Notes: generated from the letters alone by a model not told the origin. A DNA stretch of 64,000 nt from G963668185 sp965237445 (GCA_965237445.1 OZ250142.1:930001-994000), one strand, 5' to 3'; shown: positions 43,919 through 53,760, counted from the stretch's first letter. Program-made: numbers and translations.

Positions 43919-46009
43919 CTAGGCCGGCACAGACGAAGAGGCAAGAGGCTCGCCCAACTCCTGCAGCTTCGAAAGCTCGTCGACAGGAATGTGGCAGTAG
44001 ATCGTGTGGTTCGCCGAGTCAGGGCCCTGCCGTGCCGGAGGCGGCTCTTCATCGCAGATCGACCCGAGCTTGCGTGGGCATCTACCCGCGAAGAAGCAGC
44101 CGGTGAACCGTTCGCGCATCGTCGGCACCGCACCTTCGAGGCGGATCCGTGAGGGCTCGGCGTCTGGGTCTGGGACGGGCGCTGCCGAAAGCAACGCCTC
44201 GGTGTACGGGTGGAATGGCGGGTTCAGCAGCGCTGCAGCAGAGCCGTACTCGGCCACATTGCCAGCATAGAGCACAAGGATATCGTCCGAAACGTAGCGG
44301 ACCACTCCGAGGTCGTGCGAAATAAAGACGTACGAGTTGCCCGCCTCCTTCTGCCGTTCCTCAAGCAGGTTCAGCACCTGCGCCTGCACCGACACGTCGA
44401 GCGAGGACACAGCCTCGTCCGCGACCACAATATCTGGGTTCGCGGCGAAGGCTCCCGCAAGCGCCACACGCTGCTGCTGTCCGCCGCTGAGCTGACCAGG
44501 CGAGCGGTCCAGATACTCCGGGTCCATACCCACCGAAACCAGCAACTCACCCGCGCGCTTCTGAGAGTCGCGCCTACTGACTCCAGCGAAGCGTCGCAAG
44601 GCTCGCGTGAGCGTGTGTTTGATCGGCAGTTTGGGATTGAGCGACGCCGTCGGGTTCTGGAACACCATCCGCATGGCCGCCCGCTCTTCGTTCGAACGTT
44701 TCTCCACGTCGCCCGCGAGTTCCGAATCGCGAAGAACTATCTGGCCGTCGTTAGCCGCAGTCAAGCCTACGATAGTTCGCGCCACGGTTGACTTGCCCGA
44801 TCCACTTTCGCCCACGATGCCGAGCGTTCGGCCGGAGCTCACCTTGAAGTTCACGCCTTCCACTGCACGGACGGGCTGCTGCACCTCTGGGCCGAAGAGC
44901 AGGTACTTCTTACGCGCGCCGCCGTACAGCTTCTGCAGGCCGTCAACGTCCAGGATCTCATCGGCTCCGTCCGCTTCTGCGATTATTCTCGGCTCTGGTG
45001 TTCCCCATATCTCCGGCTTGACCGCATCCGGATAGAAGCACCGGACCTGGTGGGTTGAGTCCGCGAATTCCATCTGCGGCGCCTGTAAACTGCACTTCTC
45101 CTGGGCTATGGGGCATCTCTCCTGGAACAGGCAGGATTCCGTCGCCTCGTCCTCAGCGCGATACACAAAACCCGGTATCCGTTGCAACCTCGTCGATACG
45201 CCGGCCTCGGTCGGTGGTTGAGGCACGCAGGACAGCAGGCCCGTGGTGTACGGGTGCTTGGTGTCCTTGAACAGTTCCCTGACCGGCGCTTCCTCCACGG
45301 TCTGTCCCCCGTACATGACGGCGACCCTGTCCGCGATCCTCGCGATAACGCCCAGATTGTGGCTCACGAAAAGGATGCCCGCATTGACGCGGTCCTTCAG
45401 GCTGACCACAAGGTCCAGGATCGTTGCCTCAGTGGTCACGTCCAGGCCAGTCGTCGGCTCGTCCATGATCAGCAGGTGCGGGTCGCATGCCAGCGCCATC
45501 GCAATCACCACGCGCTGCTGCATCCCGCCACTGAGCTCATGGGGGAAACGGCGGCCGATGGCCGTCGGGTCCGCCAGCCCTACGCTCTCGAACAGCTCCG
45601 CCGTCCGCGTACGGGCCTGCCCTTGGGACATATCCATGTGCTCGACAAGCACCTCTTCGATCTGCGGCCCCACTCGCATCGTCGGCGTTAGTGAAGTTCC
45701 GGGGTCCTGGTAGACCATCGCGATCCGGTTGCCCCGCAGGTGCCGTATCTCGGATGCCTGCAGGCTGGCGACGTCTGTCCCTTCGAACAGTATCGACCCC
45801 TCCACCAGCGCCGATCCGGGCAGGTATCCCATAAGCGCGAACGCCACCGTGGATTTTCCGCAACCGGATTCGCCGACTAGCCCGAGCACCTCGCCGCGGT
45901 CGATGTGAAGGGATGCGTTCCGTACTGCCCTCACCACGCTTGTCTGCGTGTAGAAGGTGACCGCCAGGTCATTTATCTCGAGGAGACGTGCGTTGCCGTT
46001 CTCATTCAT
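43919..46009 (-). CDS. Fused peptide ABC transporter ATPase (DppD-DppF type)
   Basis: Cytosolic ATPase with two complete nucleotide-binding domains in one 696-residue chain, replacing separate DppD and DppF. Domain 1: Walker A GESGCGKST (residues 46-54), signature LSGGMQQRVVIAM, Walker B HLLIMDEPTT. Domain 2 (from ~355): GESGSGKST, LSGGQQQRVALAG, DIVVADEAVSSLD, where Ala-Val replaces the usual Pro-Thr after Glu. Each ends with the oligopeptide-type C-terminal segment (CLFQERCP...C and GCFFAGRCP...C), a Cys set known to bind an Fe-S cluster in this subfamily. It starts 4 nt after dppC, in the dppB-dppC-dppDF unit. Confidence 0.93.
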   Translation of the reverse strand: MNENGNARLLEINDLAVTFYTQTSVVRAVRNASLHIDRGEVLGLVGESGCGKSTVAFALMGYLPGSALVEGSILFEGTDVASLQASEIRHLRGNRIAMVYQDPGTSLTPTMRVGPQIEEVLVEHMDMSQGQARTRTAELFESVGLADPTAIGRRFPHELSGGMQQRVVIAMALACDPHLLIMDEPTTGLDVTTEATILDLVVSLKDRVNAGILFVSHNLGVIARIADRVAVMYGGQTVEEAPVRELFKDTKHPYTTGLLSCVPQPPTEAGVSTRLQRIPGFVYRAEDEATESCLFQERCPIAQEKCSLQAPQMEFADSTHQVRCFYPDAVKPEIWGTPEPRIIAEADGADEILDVDGLQKLYGGARKKYLLFGPEVQQPVRAVEGVNFKVSSGRTLGIVGESGSGKSTVARTIVGLTAANDGQIVLRDSELAGDVEKRSNEERAAMRMVFQNPTASLNPKLPIKHTLTRALRRFAGVSRRDSQKRAGELLVSVGMDPEYLDRSPGQLSGGQQQRVALAGAFAANPDIVVADEAVSSLDVSVQAQVLNLLEERQKEAGNSYVFISHDLGVVRYVSDDILVLYAGNVAEYGSAAALLNPPFHPYTEALLSAAPVPDPDAEPSRIRLEGAVPTMRERFTGCFFAGRCPRKLGSICDEEPPPARQGPDSANHTIYCHIPVDELSKLQELGEPLASSSVPA

Positions 46010-46013
46010 GCGA

Positions 46014-46940
46014 TTACCGGTTCACCGGCAGGTTTAGCGACTGGCGTATGCCGTCGGTCAGCAGGTTCACGCCCACGACCAGTGATGAAAGGGCGAACGC
46101 CGGCGCCAGCGCCGACCACGGAGCGCCTCTCATGTTGTTCCTTGCCTCCGATATCATCTGGCCCCAGTCAGGCGTCGGCGGCTGGACGCCCAGGCCCAGG
46201 AATCCCAGGCCGGATACCGCCAGCAGCGCGAAGCCCACTCGCAGCGTCCCCTCCACCACAACCACCGGAAGGATATTCGGCAGTATCTCCCGGAAGATGA
46301 TGTACAGGAACGTTTCGCCCCGTAACCGCGCGTTCTGGACAAACTCCAGAGGCTTCACGGCAAGAGCCGCGCTCCGGATCACACGGCTGTTGACCGGCAT
46401 CATGCCAATACCCAGTGTGAGGATGATTACCAACGACTCGTCCACCTGCAGCGTCTTGCGGCTGAGGTCCAGCACAAGCAGCAGTAGTAGCAGACCCGGG
46501 AACGCGAGCCACACGTCCACGCCACGCATGATCCACAGGTCCCACCTGCCGCCAAGGTACGCAGAAGTCATGCCCACGAGGAGCCCCAGGAAAATGCCTA
46601 GTGTAGTCCCGCCAACCGCGATCCAGACGATAGATCGGGCGCCTGCCAGCACGCGGCTGAACACGTCCCGCCCGAACTTGTCAGTGCCGAATAGGTGCTC
46701 CACTGAAGGAGCGCTGAACCTGGTTTCCAGCGCCTCAGGGTCGAAGTAGATCGGGTCGTACGGCACAACCCACGGGCCAAACAGCGCCAGGAACACGTGA
46801 AGCGCAACGATGGCGCCCCCGATGCGTCCCGTGTTGGTCTTCATGACCACCGTTAGGAGGCTGCGTACTTTCCCAAACGCGGCATTCAGCGCGGGCTTCG
46901 CGCCCCCGGTTACGGCTTGGCCCAGCTCTGCAGTAGCCAT
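46014..46940 (-). CDS. dppC: Peptide ABC transporter permease DppC type
   Basis: Inner-membrane subunit of a dipeptide/oligopeptide importer. I choose ATG 46940 (MATAELGQAV), which overlaps the dppB TGA (TGATG), giving 308 residues; a longer frame to 47015 would lie inside dppB. Features: N-terminal helix preceded by a basic stretch, GTDKFGRDVFSRVLAGARSI (the periplasmic DppC signature), GVDVWLAFPGLLLLLLVL, an EAA loop (FVQNARLRGETFLYIIFREILPN as divided), and closing GLGFLGLGVQPPTPDWG. All positions fit the family length of about 300. Confidence 0.93.
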   Translation of the reverse strand: MATAELGQAVTGGAKPALNAAFGKVRSLLTVVMKTNTGRIGGAIVALHVFLALFGPWVVPYDPIYFDPEALETRFSAPSVEHLFGTDKFGRDVFSRVLAGARSIVWIAVGGTTLGIFLGLLVGMTSAYLGGRWDLWIMRGVDVWLAFPGLLLLLLVLDLSRKTLQVDESLVIILTLGIGMMPVNSRVIRSAALAVKPLEFVQNARLRGETFLYIIFREILPNILPVVVVEGTLRVGFALLAVSGLGFLGLGVQPPTPDWGQMISEARNNMRGAPWSALAPAFALSSLVVGVNLLTDGIRQSLNLPVNR

Positions 46941-48826
46941 CAGGCCAGCCTGATCCTGGGATCGAGTACGCCGTACGTCAGGTCGGCGAACAGGTTGCTG
47001 AACACCGTCACGCACGCGATTATCAGCGCGGTACCCTGGATGAGCGGCACGTCACGGCTGCCGATAGCGGACAGGAGCAATCTGCCGATGCCCGGATAAG
47101 CGAAGACTGTCTCGATGATCGCCAGCCCGCCGAACATCCAGGAAGCGTTGTTCATAATCACAGTAATCGTCGGAAGCAGTGCGTTGGGAAGCACGTGCCT
47201 GATTACCACGCGCCGCATCGGAATGCCCTTGAGAATTGCCGTGCGCACGAACGCGCTGTTCATCACCTCGATAACGTTGGCTCGCGCCATGCGCATGACG
47301 TACGCGAACAGCGCCGCAGTAACCGTGAGCGTGGGCAGAACGAGGGTGTCCGGTCGGTTCCATACAGATTGACCGGGCAGCGTTAGGGATGACGCCGGCA
47401 ACAGGTCCAGCCATGACGCCAGGATCAACATGAGCAAGATGCCGGTCACGAAGTCCGGGAACGAGATTACGAAGATGCTGCCCTGGCTCAGTACGCGGTC
47501 GATTATCGTATCCGGGCGCAGGCCCACCACGACGCCCGCTATGACCGACGTCGGCACCGATACAACGAATGCGATACCCGCGAGTAACAATGAGGCTGGC
47601 AGTGCATTGCCAATCAGCGTGTTGACTGAGTCGCCCCGTATAGAACGGCTGAAGTTACCTCCAATGAGCCCCCAATCCCACTTCTTGCCTATCGCAACGG
47701 CCCACATAGACACGTCGCCTTCAGGTGTCACCCTCACCGTCACGTTGCGGAACGGTTCCTGTGAAACTATGTCCGTCCCGTCCTCTGCCTTGGCCATGAT
47801 CTGTTGCAGCGTCCATGTGACCCCGCCGTCACCGGTGGTGGTTACAAAGCCGTCATCGCCTGTGATTGCGCCCGAGGGGCCATCGAACGCCACGTCCAGC
47901 AAGTCCATGCCCTCAGGCGCTCCAATTTCCATGTTGGCCCAGGTAGCGCCTCCGTCTCGGCTTTGCAGCGCAACTCCGCTCTCGCCTACAGCCCAGACCG
48001 TAGCAACGCCCGCGAACTCAACGTCGCTCAGAACGTCATCGGCCTCCACGACCACACGGCGCCACGTCTTGCCGCCGTCTGAACTCATCACAACCGTCCC
48101 TGATTCGCCGACCGCGACTCCGGAAACGGCGTCGGGAGCAAAGGATATCGCTCGCAAGGACGCAACCTCTTCCGGCATGGTGGATTCCTGCCAGGTTACC
48201 CCGCCATCCTCGCTCCAATGAACGTTGCCGTCCTCAGCCGTCACCCATGCCCGCAAACTGTCGGGGAAGTAAAGATCCGTCAGTGAGGCGCTCGTGCCGC
48301 TATCGACCTCAAACCAGGTGAAAACCTCCCTCTCACCCTGCGACTCCGGGTCTACGCCGGGAACACCTCCGTTGGTGGTGCGATAGATCGTCCCATTGGC
48401 CGCCACCGCCATGCCCACTTCCTCATCCCCGAACGCAATCGAAGAGAGACTCTCCGTCGCCCTGAACTGTCTGTTCCAGCGCCTTCCGCCGTCCTTTGTG
48501 ACGTAGATCCGGCCGGATGAGACAGCCCAGCCTTGCTGGGGCGTGAGAAAGTATGTTTCGGATATCTTCTCGGCCGTGTCCGCGAGCAGGTTACTCCAGC
48601 TCTCGCCGCCGTCACGGGTCCCGTACACCGAGCCTTCGTCCTCGGGCCAGCCAAGGAACCAGTCTACGTAGCGTACGACCAGCGGTCGGTCCAAGCCCAG
48701 CTTCTTCCGAAGGTTTTCGAGAGACTCAGGCGTCGCTTGCTGCCCGAGAATAACCTCCGCGGCGTCTCCGGGTACCAGCTCCGTGAAAACGAAGATGATC
48801 ATGGATACGCTGATCAGCGTCATCAC
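46940..48826 (-). CDS. dppB: Peptide ABC permease DppB with inserted seven-repeat Asp-box beta-propeller
   Basis: At 628 residues this is twice the usual DppB size. Residues 1-62 match DppB (helix 1, then LVPGDAAEVILGQQATPESL and LDRPLVVRYVDWFLG), and 380-628 match the rest (LPASLLLAGIAF, ISFPDFVTGILLMLIL, FVRTAILKGIPMRRVVIRHVLP with the EAA loop, GLAIIETVFAYPGIGRLL). Between them, in the first extracytoplasmic loop, lie seven Asp-box motifs: RDGGESW 71, KDGGRRW 111, TNGG 151, EDGGVTW 206, SDGGKTW 249, RDGGATW 290 and GDGGVTW 332, mostly 40-43 residues apart, as in Ycf48/BNR-like propellers. Start: GTG 48826 is shown, but in-frame codons further upstream encode the expected GRYILVRLGFI; the best-placed start there is ATC 48862, 9 nt after GGAGG (48872-48876). 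Confidence 0.9.
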   Translation of the reverse strand: MMTLISVSMIIFVFTELVPGDAAEVILGQQATPESLENLRKKLGLDRPLVVRYVDWFLGWPEDEGSVYGTRDGGESWSNLLADTAEKISETYFLTPQQGWAVSSGRIYVTKDGGRRWNRQFRATESLSSIAFGDEEVGMAVAANGTIYRTTNGGVPGVDPESQGEREVFTWFEVDSGTSASLTDLYFPDSLRAWVTAEDGNVHWSEDGGVTWQESTMPEEVASLRAISFAPDAVSGVAVGESGTVVMSSDGGKTWRRVVVEADDVLSDVEFAGVATVWAVGESGVALQSRDGGATWANMEIGAPEGMDLLDVAFDGPSGAITGDDGFVTTTGDGGVTWTLQQIMAKAEDGTDIVSQEPFRNVTVRVTPEGDVSMWAVAIGKKWDWGLIGGNFSRSIRGDSVNTLIGNALPASLLLAGIAFVVSVPTSVIAGVVVGLRPDTIIDRVLSQGSIFVISFPDFVTGILLMLILASWLDLLPASSLTLPGQSVWNRPDTLVLPTLTVTAALFAYVMRMARANVIEVMNSAFVRTAILKGIPMRRVVIRHVLPNALLPTITVIMNNASWMFGGLAIIETVFAYPGIGRLLLSAIGSRDVPLIQGTALIIACVTVFSNLFADLTYGVLDPRIRLA

Positions 48827-49033
48827 TATGAAACCGAGGCGGACTAGGATATATCGTCCGATTGCTCAAATCCTCCGTGCAGGCTGGGGAAGCCTGCCAT
48901 TTGTCGATGGTATCGGGGCCCGGGCGTAGCACCCAGCCCCCTGTGCGAGTCTAACTGTCAGTCTAAGAACAGAATGATCGCCAAGTAGGCCGCGGGACCG
49001 GTTAGTTAGGACCCTCTTGGCACTCAGACCTGC

Positions 49034-50996
49034 CTATTTCTCGATCCACCAGTCCTGGTAGAAACGGTGGGTGTATGGATGGAGTGCCACGCCGAACACG
49101 TGATTCCAGTGCGCCGCGACAGACGACGAGTACATGGCGTACGTCGTAGGTACCTCTTCGATCAGGATTTCCTGTATCTCAGCATAGTAGTCCTTCCTCT
49201 TCTGCAAGTCCAACTCCGTCAGCGCAAGGTCCAGCAACTCGTCAAACCTGGGACTGTTCCAGTGAGATTCGTTCCAGTCGCCGGTGCTCCTCAACGGCAG
49301 CGAGAGCGCCTGGCTCGCCGGACGGCCAGTCCAACTGACGGAATTGAACGGCGTCACCAGCCATATCTCCGTCCAGTAGGTGTCCCTGGGGTGGTTTACG
49401 ACCTCGACATTGATGCCTGCCAGGGACACGCTCTCCTTGAAGGCCAGTGCCATGTTCAGCAGCCCCCCAGCCTCCATCGCATCGAGTGTTATGTCTATGC
49501 CGTCCGCGTATCCGGCGGCCGCCAGGTACTCCTTCGCCTTGTCAATGTCCTGGTCGACTTGGATCTGCCCCTCCAGGTAGTACTGGTCGGTCAGCCCCAC
49601 AGGATGGTCGTTAGCGGTAAAGCCATACCCGAAAAACGTCGCCTCGCGCACGAACTCCCGGTCGTAGGCGTACTGGACCGCCTTCCGCAGGTTCTTGTCG
49701 TGGAAGACGCTCCCGCCTTCGATCAGGTCGGTCTCGTCCTTGCTGCCAGGAGCCACGTACATCCCGGGCTCGCGATTGTCCATGGTCATGTTGCGGATCG
49801 ATGCCGTGGGTATCTGCTTCACCAGAATGCGGCTCTGGTCTTCGAACCACTGCACCTGGGAAAGGTCCTCGATTCCACCAAAGTCGACGGCGCCGGCCCG
49901 CAGGGCCTCAATCCTCGTCGTGACCTCCGGCATGTAGTAAAGCACCAACTGGTCGAGGTATGGCTTGTCGCCTTCCCAGTAGTTGGAGTTACGCACATAC
50001 GCCGTCTTCTCTGATGAGTTGTGGCTCAACTTAACGAACGGACCGGAACCGCCGACACTGCCGTCGGTGATCTGGCTGAAGTCCACGTGGGACGGCAGCA
50101 CCCTCAGATGGTAGTCGGCCAGGTCGCGCGGGAACTCCGTGTTCGAACCTTTCAGATTGAATATCAGCGTCCCGGCGTCAGGCGCCACGATAGAGTCCAG
50201 ATACGACAGTGTGGACTTCACAGGAGCCGAGCTCTCCGCCGAGAGCATTCGATCGATCGAGTACTTGATGTCCTCTGCCTCAACGTCCATGCCGTCATGG
50301 AACTTCATGCCGGGCCGCACCTTCATCGTGTACACCGACAGCGTGTCGTTGGCCTCCCAGGTCTCGATCGTCTTGTTGACCAACCCGCCATCGGGACCCA
50401 CCTCGATTATCCCGTCAAACGCCCGGTGGAAGTAGAACACGTCGCCGCCGGCGCCCACACCCATCTGGTCCGGGTCAAAGCTCAGGAAACCCGTAGTGGC
50501 AACACTCAGCGTACCGCCATGCTTCGGACCCGACATGCCCGGCTCCATCATCGCCTCTTCCGGCGCCTCCTCAGGCATCGCCATCGAAACTGCATCATCC
50601 ACGGCCTGGCTGATCGCCTGCTCCATCATGGCCGCCATCTCTTCGTCTGACATCCCCTCGTCGCCCATCGTGGCCAACTGATCGGCCAGCATGGCGCTCG
50701 AGTCCGCGACAGACACCCGCGATCATCGCGTTCACTTCCTCGGCGCTCAGCCCGGGGTTCGCTGCCGCCATCGCAGCCACCTGCGCGGCGATCTGGTCAG
50801 ACATCATCGCCGACATGTCTTCCTCGGACATCTGCGACTCAGACACCGCTGACCTCACCGCGGCGGCAATGTCTTCGGTGCTCATCGCAGGCTCGGTAGG
50901 CTCAGGCTCCGCGCTGCCGCACGCCACAGCAACCATCGCCACTGCGGCTATGGCAACGGCAAGAAACCCCGCCACCCATAGCTTGCTTAGCTTCAT
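49034..50996 (-). CDS. Family 5 solute-binding lipoprotein A (one-base frameshift near N-terminus)
   Basis: Peptide/nickel-type (SBP_bac_5) receptor and the copy nearest dppB. ATG 50996 after GGAGGAGG gives a signal peptide ending in lipobox VAVA-C (Cys26). The length of 1963 nt is 3n+1: after AEEVNAMIAG the frame shifts and would read VCRGLERH instead of SVADSSAM. Removing the extra T (in GGTGTCT, about 50717-50720) restores a 653-residue protein identical in plan to its sisters. The binding domain begins GGTLSVATTGFLSFDPD; pocket segment PFNSVSWTGRPASQAL. Unlike the other five genes it has no GC-rich terminator behind it, so dppB is probably read through from here. Confidence 0.86.
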
Positions 50997-51044
50997 TCTT
51001 TCCTCCTCCAATTCAAGGCGGCCTTGTGGGCCGAATTCCGCGCT

Positions 51045-51074
51045 AGCCTACCCAACAGCCCAACTTCTTGTCAA
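51045..51074 (-). promoter_or_regulatory. Promoter of receptor gene A
   Basis: Minus strand TTGACA (51069-51074), 18-bp spacer, TAGGCT (51045-51050), about 49 bp upstream of the start codon. The same TTGACN...TAGGCT pair precedes all six receptor genes although flanks of this copy have diverged. Confidence 0.75.
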
Positions 51075-51298
51075 GTTTTGGCAGTTCAAAGCAACCTCTC
51101 AGACCCTGTGAGAGTAACTCCGTTCGCCTTTGGCCTGAGCCTGCGGAAGCGCTCGCCACAATGGGGCTAGGGTCCCATCAACGCTGAACAGTGGGAAAGG
51201 GAGCGGAGGTCAAGGCAAGTGTAGTCAGAACACGAGAGGTCAGGCTGAGGGCAAACGGCCTTGAGTCAACCCCGCGGGATTTCTCGCCTCCGCAGACT

Positions 51299-51333
51299 GA
51301 AAAAGACAGGGGGCCGCGCATCGCGCGGCCCCC
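51299..51333 (-). terminator. Terminator of receptor gene B
   Basis: 11-bp stem GGGGGCCGCGC / GCGCGGCCCCC (51309-51319, 51323-51333) with a 3-nt loop. On the minus strand it is followed by TGTCTTTTTC. A smaller hairpin (GGTCCGA / TCGGGACC) lies between it and the stop codon. Confidence 0.9.
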
Positions 51334-51388
51334 TCGTTCCTTCGAACGATCTCAGCCTTGGGTCCCGATCAGAAGTCGGACCCCGCTC

Positions 51389-53344
51389 CTATTTCTCGAT
51401 CCACCAGTCCCTGTAGAACGTGTGTGGCCCTGGGAAGGCTCTCACGCCGAACACGTGACTCCTGTGCGCGGTGACCGTCGGCACGTACATGGTGGTCGTG
51501 GTAGGCACCAGCTCGATCAGCATCTCCTGTATCTCAGCGTAATAGGCCTTCCTCTGCTGGAAGTCCAACTCCGTCAACGCCAGGTCCAGCAACTCGTCGA
51601 ACCGGGGGTTGATCCAGTGCGACTCGTTCCAGTCGCTGGTGCTCCGCAACGGCAGCGACAGCGCCTGGCTCGCCGGACGGCCACCCCAACTGACGGCATT
51701 GAACGGCGTCACCAGCCAGATCTCCGTCCAGTACGTGTCCCTGGGGTGGTTCACGACCTCGACATTGATGCCGGCTACGGACACGCTCTCCTTGAAGGCC
51801 AGGGCCATGTTCAACAGCCCCCCAGGCTCCATCGTGTCGAATGTTAAGTCTATGCCGTCCGGGTATCCGGCCGCCGCCAGGTACTCCTTGGCCTTGTCGA
51901 TGTCCTGCACGATCTGGGTCTGCCCCTCCCAGTAGTACTGGTCCTGCAGACCAACAGGATGGTCGTTGCCGACAAAGCCCTTGCCGAAGAGCGTCGCATC
52001 GCGCACAAACTCCCGGTCGTATGCGTACTGGAGCGCCTTCCGCAGGTTCAGGTCGTGGAAGACGCTGCCCGCTTCGACCATCTTATCCGCGTCTTGAGGA
52101 TGCACGTACATCCCGGGCTCGCGGTTGTCCATAGTGAGGTTGCGGACCGACGCCGTCGGCGTTTCCTTTACTAGAACGTCCGGGTGGTCTTCGAACCACT
52201 GGACCTGGGACAGGTCCTCGACTGTTCCGACGTCGATGGCGCCGGCTCTCAGCGCCTCGATCCTCGTCGTGACCTCCGGCATGTAGTAGATCACCAACTG
52301 GTCTAAGTACGGCTTGTCGCCGTCCCAGTAGTTCGAGTTGCGTACGTACGCCGTCTTTTCGGCAGCGTTGTGGCTCACCTTGACGAATGAGCCGGAACCG
52401 CCAACACTGCCGTCGGTGATCTGGCTGTAGTCCACGTGCGACGGCAGCACCCTGAGGTGGTAGTCGGTCAGGTCGCGCGGAAACTCCGCGTTCGATCCAT
52501 TCAGGTTGAATATCAGCGTATGGCTGTCCGGCGCCTCGATGGACTCTACGTACTTGAGTGTGGCCTTCACCGGAGAAGCGCTCTCAGGCGTCAGCATCCG
52601 GTCTATCGTGTACTTGATGTCCTCAGACGTAAGGTCTTCACCGTCATGGAACTTCACGCCGGGCTGCACCTTGATTGTGTACACGGACAGATCGTCGTTG
52701 GCCTCCCAGGACTGGACCAGCCTGTTGACCAACTCGTCTTCGGGACCTCGCTCGATCAGCCCCTCAAACGCCCGGTGGAAGTAGAAAAAATCGCCGCCGG
52801 CGCCCACACCCATCTGGTCCGGGTCAAAGGTCTTGAAACCCGTAGTGGCAACAGCCAACGTCCCACCTTGCTTCGGGCCGGACATGCCCGGCTCCATCAT
52901 CATCTCTTCCTCCGCCTCCTCGGGCATCGCCATCGACACGGCATCATCGACAGCCATGGAGATCGCATCCCCCATCATGGCCATCATCTCTTCGTCGGAC
53001 ATCCCCTCGTCGCCCATCATGGCCAACTGATCGGCCAGCATGGCGCTGGCGTCCGCGACAGACCCCGCGATCATCGCGTTCACTTCCTCGGCGCTCAGAC
53101 CGGGGTTCGCCGCCGCCATCGCAGCCACCTGCGCGGCGATCTGGTCCGACATCATCGCCGACATGTCTTCCTCGGACATCTGCGACTCAGACACCGCTGA
53201 CCTCACCGCGGCGGCAATGTCTTCGGTGCTCATCGAGGGCTCAGTGGGCTCAGGCTCCGCGCTCCCGCACGCCACAGCGACCATCGCCACTGAGGCTATG
53301 GCAACGGCCAGAAACCCCGCCACCCATAACTTGCCTAGCTTCAT
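51389..53344 (-). CDS. Family 5 solute-binding lipoprotein B
   Basis: Peptide/nickel-type ABC receptor. I start it at ATG 53344 (MKLGKLWVAG) because AAGGAGG stands 5 nt upstream; the longer frame to 53386 would bury the signal peptide. 651 residues: signal peptide with lipobox VAVA-C (Cys26), Met/acidic module (residues ~35-165: MSTEDIAAAV, MSEEDMSAMM, LSAEEVNAMI, MSDEEMMAMM), then the SBP_bac_5 domain beginning GGTLAVATTGFKTFDPD. Marked differences from its sisters: FKTF at the domain start and PFNAVSWGGRPASQAL in the pocket region. It shares with C the segment ASPVKATLKYVESIEAPD and the TVEDLSQVQWFEDHPD stretch. It should deliver substrate to the DppBCDF translocator. Confidence 0.92.
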   Translation of the reverse strand: MKLGKLWVAGFLAVAIASVAMVAVACGSAEPEPTEPSMSTEDIAAAVRSAVSESQMSEEDMSAMMSDQIAAQVAAMAAANPGLSAEEVNAMIAGSVADASAMLADQLAMMGDEGMSDEEMMAMMGDAISMAVDDAVSMAMPEEAEEEMMMEPGMSGPKQGGTLAVATTGFKTFDPDQMGVGAGGDFFYFHRAFEGLIERGPEDELVNRLVQSWEANDDLSVYTIKVQPGVKFHDGEDLTSEDIKYTIDRMLTPESASPVKATLKYVESIEAPDSHTLIFNLNGSNAEFPRDLTDYHLRVLPSHVDYSQITDGSVGGSGSFVKVSHNAAEKTAYVRNSNYWDGDKPYLDQLVIYYMPEVTTRIEALRAGAIDVGTVEDLSQVQWFEDHPDVLVKETPTASVRNLTMDNREPGMYVHPQDADKMVEAGSVFHDLNLRKALQYAYDREFVRDATLFGKGFVGNDHPVGLQDQYYWEGQTQIVQDIDKAKEYLAAAGYPDGIDLTFDTMEPGGLLNMALAFKESVSVAGINVEVVNHPRDTYWTEIWLVTPFNAVSWGGRPASQALSLPLRSTSDWNESHWINPRFDELLDLALTELDFQQRKAYYAEIQEMLIELVPTTTTMYVPTVTAHRSHVFGVRAFPGPHTFYRDWWIEK

Positions 53345-53391
53345 TCTTTCCTCCTTCATTCCAACTCCGGGCCCGTCTCCAATCAAGCGCC

Positions 53392-53420
53392 AGCCTACCC
53401 ATGATTTCCTAAACAGTCAA
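53392..53420 (-). promoter_or_regulatory. Promoter of receptor gene B
   Basis: Minus strand TTGACT (53415-53420), 17-bp spacer, TAGGCT (53392-53397), about 48 bp upstream of ATG 53344. Confidence 0.75.
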
Positions 53421-53760
53421 ATTCAGGACATATACTGATCCAATCGGTCGTCTACATTAGCTGCACTATTGCGAAATCCATCACAAACCTCGTTTGGAAG
53501 CAACCATTTAGTCCTTATGAAATCCAGAGAGGAGAACCCCTCTGGGGGTTGGGGACTAAGCGCCTAGCCTCCAATAAGCAGGTGGGTGGGCGTCAATGAA
53601 ATCTGCCTTTGTGGCACTACGCCGGTGAAGAAGACCTCGACAATACCGAACAGCGAACGAAGGCGAAGATGTCATCGCAAGTGTAGACGGAACGAGGCGG
53701 GACACAACTGAATCCGCTAGCCATGGACGTTTTGAAAGGTCAGGCTGAGGGCAGACTGCT
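53421..53760. repeat. Duplicated intergenic segment, copy 1 (between receptors B and C)
   Basis: Long stretches are almost identical to 55920-56200 and 58350-58640: the ACATATACTGATCCAATCGG block directly beyond the -35 box, AAGCAACCATTTAGTCC, and the block from ACGCCGGTGAAGAAGACCTC to the GAATCCGCTAGCCA stretch. It shows that gene plus spacer were duplicated together. No gene is seen in it. Confidence 0.8.

Noticed and set aside
48726..48932. Minus-strand TTG-started frame preceding dppB
   Set aside because: Its Shine-Dalgarno is only 2 nt from TTG and the protein has no family; the in-frame DppB N-terminus is a better explanation of this region.
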